64,000 nucleotides of DNA from assembly GCA_963771545.1 (NCBI GenBank), contig CAVYTX010000002.1:1364001-1428000 (forward strand), given 5' to 3'. The notes beneath the pieces were generated by a model. It did no database searches, was not told the DNA's origin, and saw only the letters and a program-made list of their open reading frames with translations. How positions within the stretch are numbered: position 1 is the first letter of the stretch; the number at the start of each line of letters is the position of its first letter. Origin of the DNA: CAKZLS01 sp963771545 (GTDB taxonomy: Bacteria; Pseudomonadota; Alphaproteobacteria; Rhodospirillales; Defluviicoccaceae). Of the stretch, positions 63,604-64,000 are shown in pieces. Both the position numbers and the translations under genes were made by a program.

Positions 63604-63799
63604 GGATGGGGCATCCCGCAGGTTCGGCACCCGGAAGACTCCGCTGTCAGCAACGTTTTAGTTTCCCCAGGTTCCCTCCCGGCCGACAATTGCTCTCGGT
63701 CGGCATCCGCGTCAACCGATACCTCGGCGCGAGTGAGCGTGCTGTCAGTGACGTAACTTCGAAAGCGGGTACCACCGCTGCCGGGCATAACAGAGCACA
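63604..63799. other. Intergenic region between glgB and glgA
   Basis: About 195 bases with no gene, promoter or terminator that I can support. Confidence 0.45.
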
Positions 63800-64000
63800 C
63801 TACGTGATGGCCGGAGAAACATCGGGCGCGGCGGGCTTGAGAATCACCGCGCTCAGGGCTGGCATCGGCAGCGACAGCGAAACCTCGCGCCCGGCAAAGG
63901 GGATCTCCTCGACACGAATCTCCGCATCTGTAGGCCAACTTCCGGGGCCGCCGTATTCTATGTCGTTGCTATTGAAGATCTCGCGGTAGGAGACCGGATA
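63800..64000 (-). CDS. glgB: Glycogen branching enzyme GlgB, 3' end (partial at window edge)
   Basis: The minus strand from the window edge reads YPVSYREIFNSNDIEYGG, then a beta-rich segment ending LSLPMPALSAVILKPAAPDV and stops at TAG 63800. This is the C-terminal all-beta domain of GlgB (usually REIFNSD then GG, and LPPLAAVVLK). The catalytic domain lies beyond the window. It is upstream of glgA in the same direction, as in many glycogen operons. Confidence 0.85.
   Translation of the reverse strand, partial: YPVSYREIFNSNDIEYGGPGSWPTDAEIRVEEIPFAGREVSLSLPMPALSAVILKPAAPDVSPAIT

Overview
The window looks like chromosomal DNA of a GC-rich alphaproteobacterium. The typA, rpoZ, glgB-glgA and SUF genes and the high third-position GC all fit that. 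Rhodospirillales is possible, but the order cannot be proved from this sequence. The housekeeping flanks are well preserved, while the middle (about 24-51 kb) is a lower-GC, insertion-riddled accessory region full of broken genes.

Layout. 1-8.2 kb: the end of an ABC-F ATPase gene, typA, a UPF0178 gene, a zinc uptake system (znuA divergent from znuCB, with a 323-bp tandem duplication across the znuC/znuB junction) and a DEAD-box RNA helicase. 8.3-23.8 kb: a large organosulfonate cluster. A LacI-type regulator (hpsR-like, frameshifted) faces a promoter with a perfect 14-bp operator. That promoter leads into a TRAP transporter, hpsN, an SDR and a zinc alcohol dehydrogenase (hpsO/hpsP roles) and suyAB. 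A TTT-type transporter, slcC, comC and a suyZ-type exporter follow. Together they would import 2,3-dihydroxypropane-1-sulfonate (DHPS) and sulfolactate, interconvert the stereoisomers, oxidise DHPS to (R)-sulfolactate, cleave it to pyruvate plus sulfite, and export the sulfur anion.

23.9-51 kb: an accessory region with two SIR2-type anti-phage candidates. The first is a TIR domain followed by a SIR2 domain, separated only by a one-base frameshift in an A7 run. The second is a SIR2 plus large C-terminal domain protein of about 1,246 aa, cut by an IS21-family element with a perfect 7-bp target duplication; precise removal restores the frame. Also here are IS3- and IS30-family elements, a phage/IS91-type integrase broken by the IS30 copy, a serine recombinase with decayed partner genes, several gene tails (DHA2 efflux, ndh, pRiA4b ORF-3), a dispersed repeat family, and intact metabolic islets (MaoC, class I aldolase, an OsmC-flavoprotein-OsmC-methyltransferase operon, an FMN reductase).

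51-64 kb: a seven-gene SUF iron-sulfur operon (Rrf2 regulator, sufB, C, D, S, U, and a DUF59 gene), an omega subunit gene, a 2OG-Fe(II) oxygenase-like gene, a crotonase-like gene and an MBL-like gene that both lack expected catalytic residues, two pentapeptide-repeat genes, glgA (short at its C-terminus) and the 3' end of glgB.

Many breaks are single-base indels, often in short homopolymers, so some pseudogene calls could be sequencing errors. All functional calls come from reading the sequence; no database search was run.
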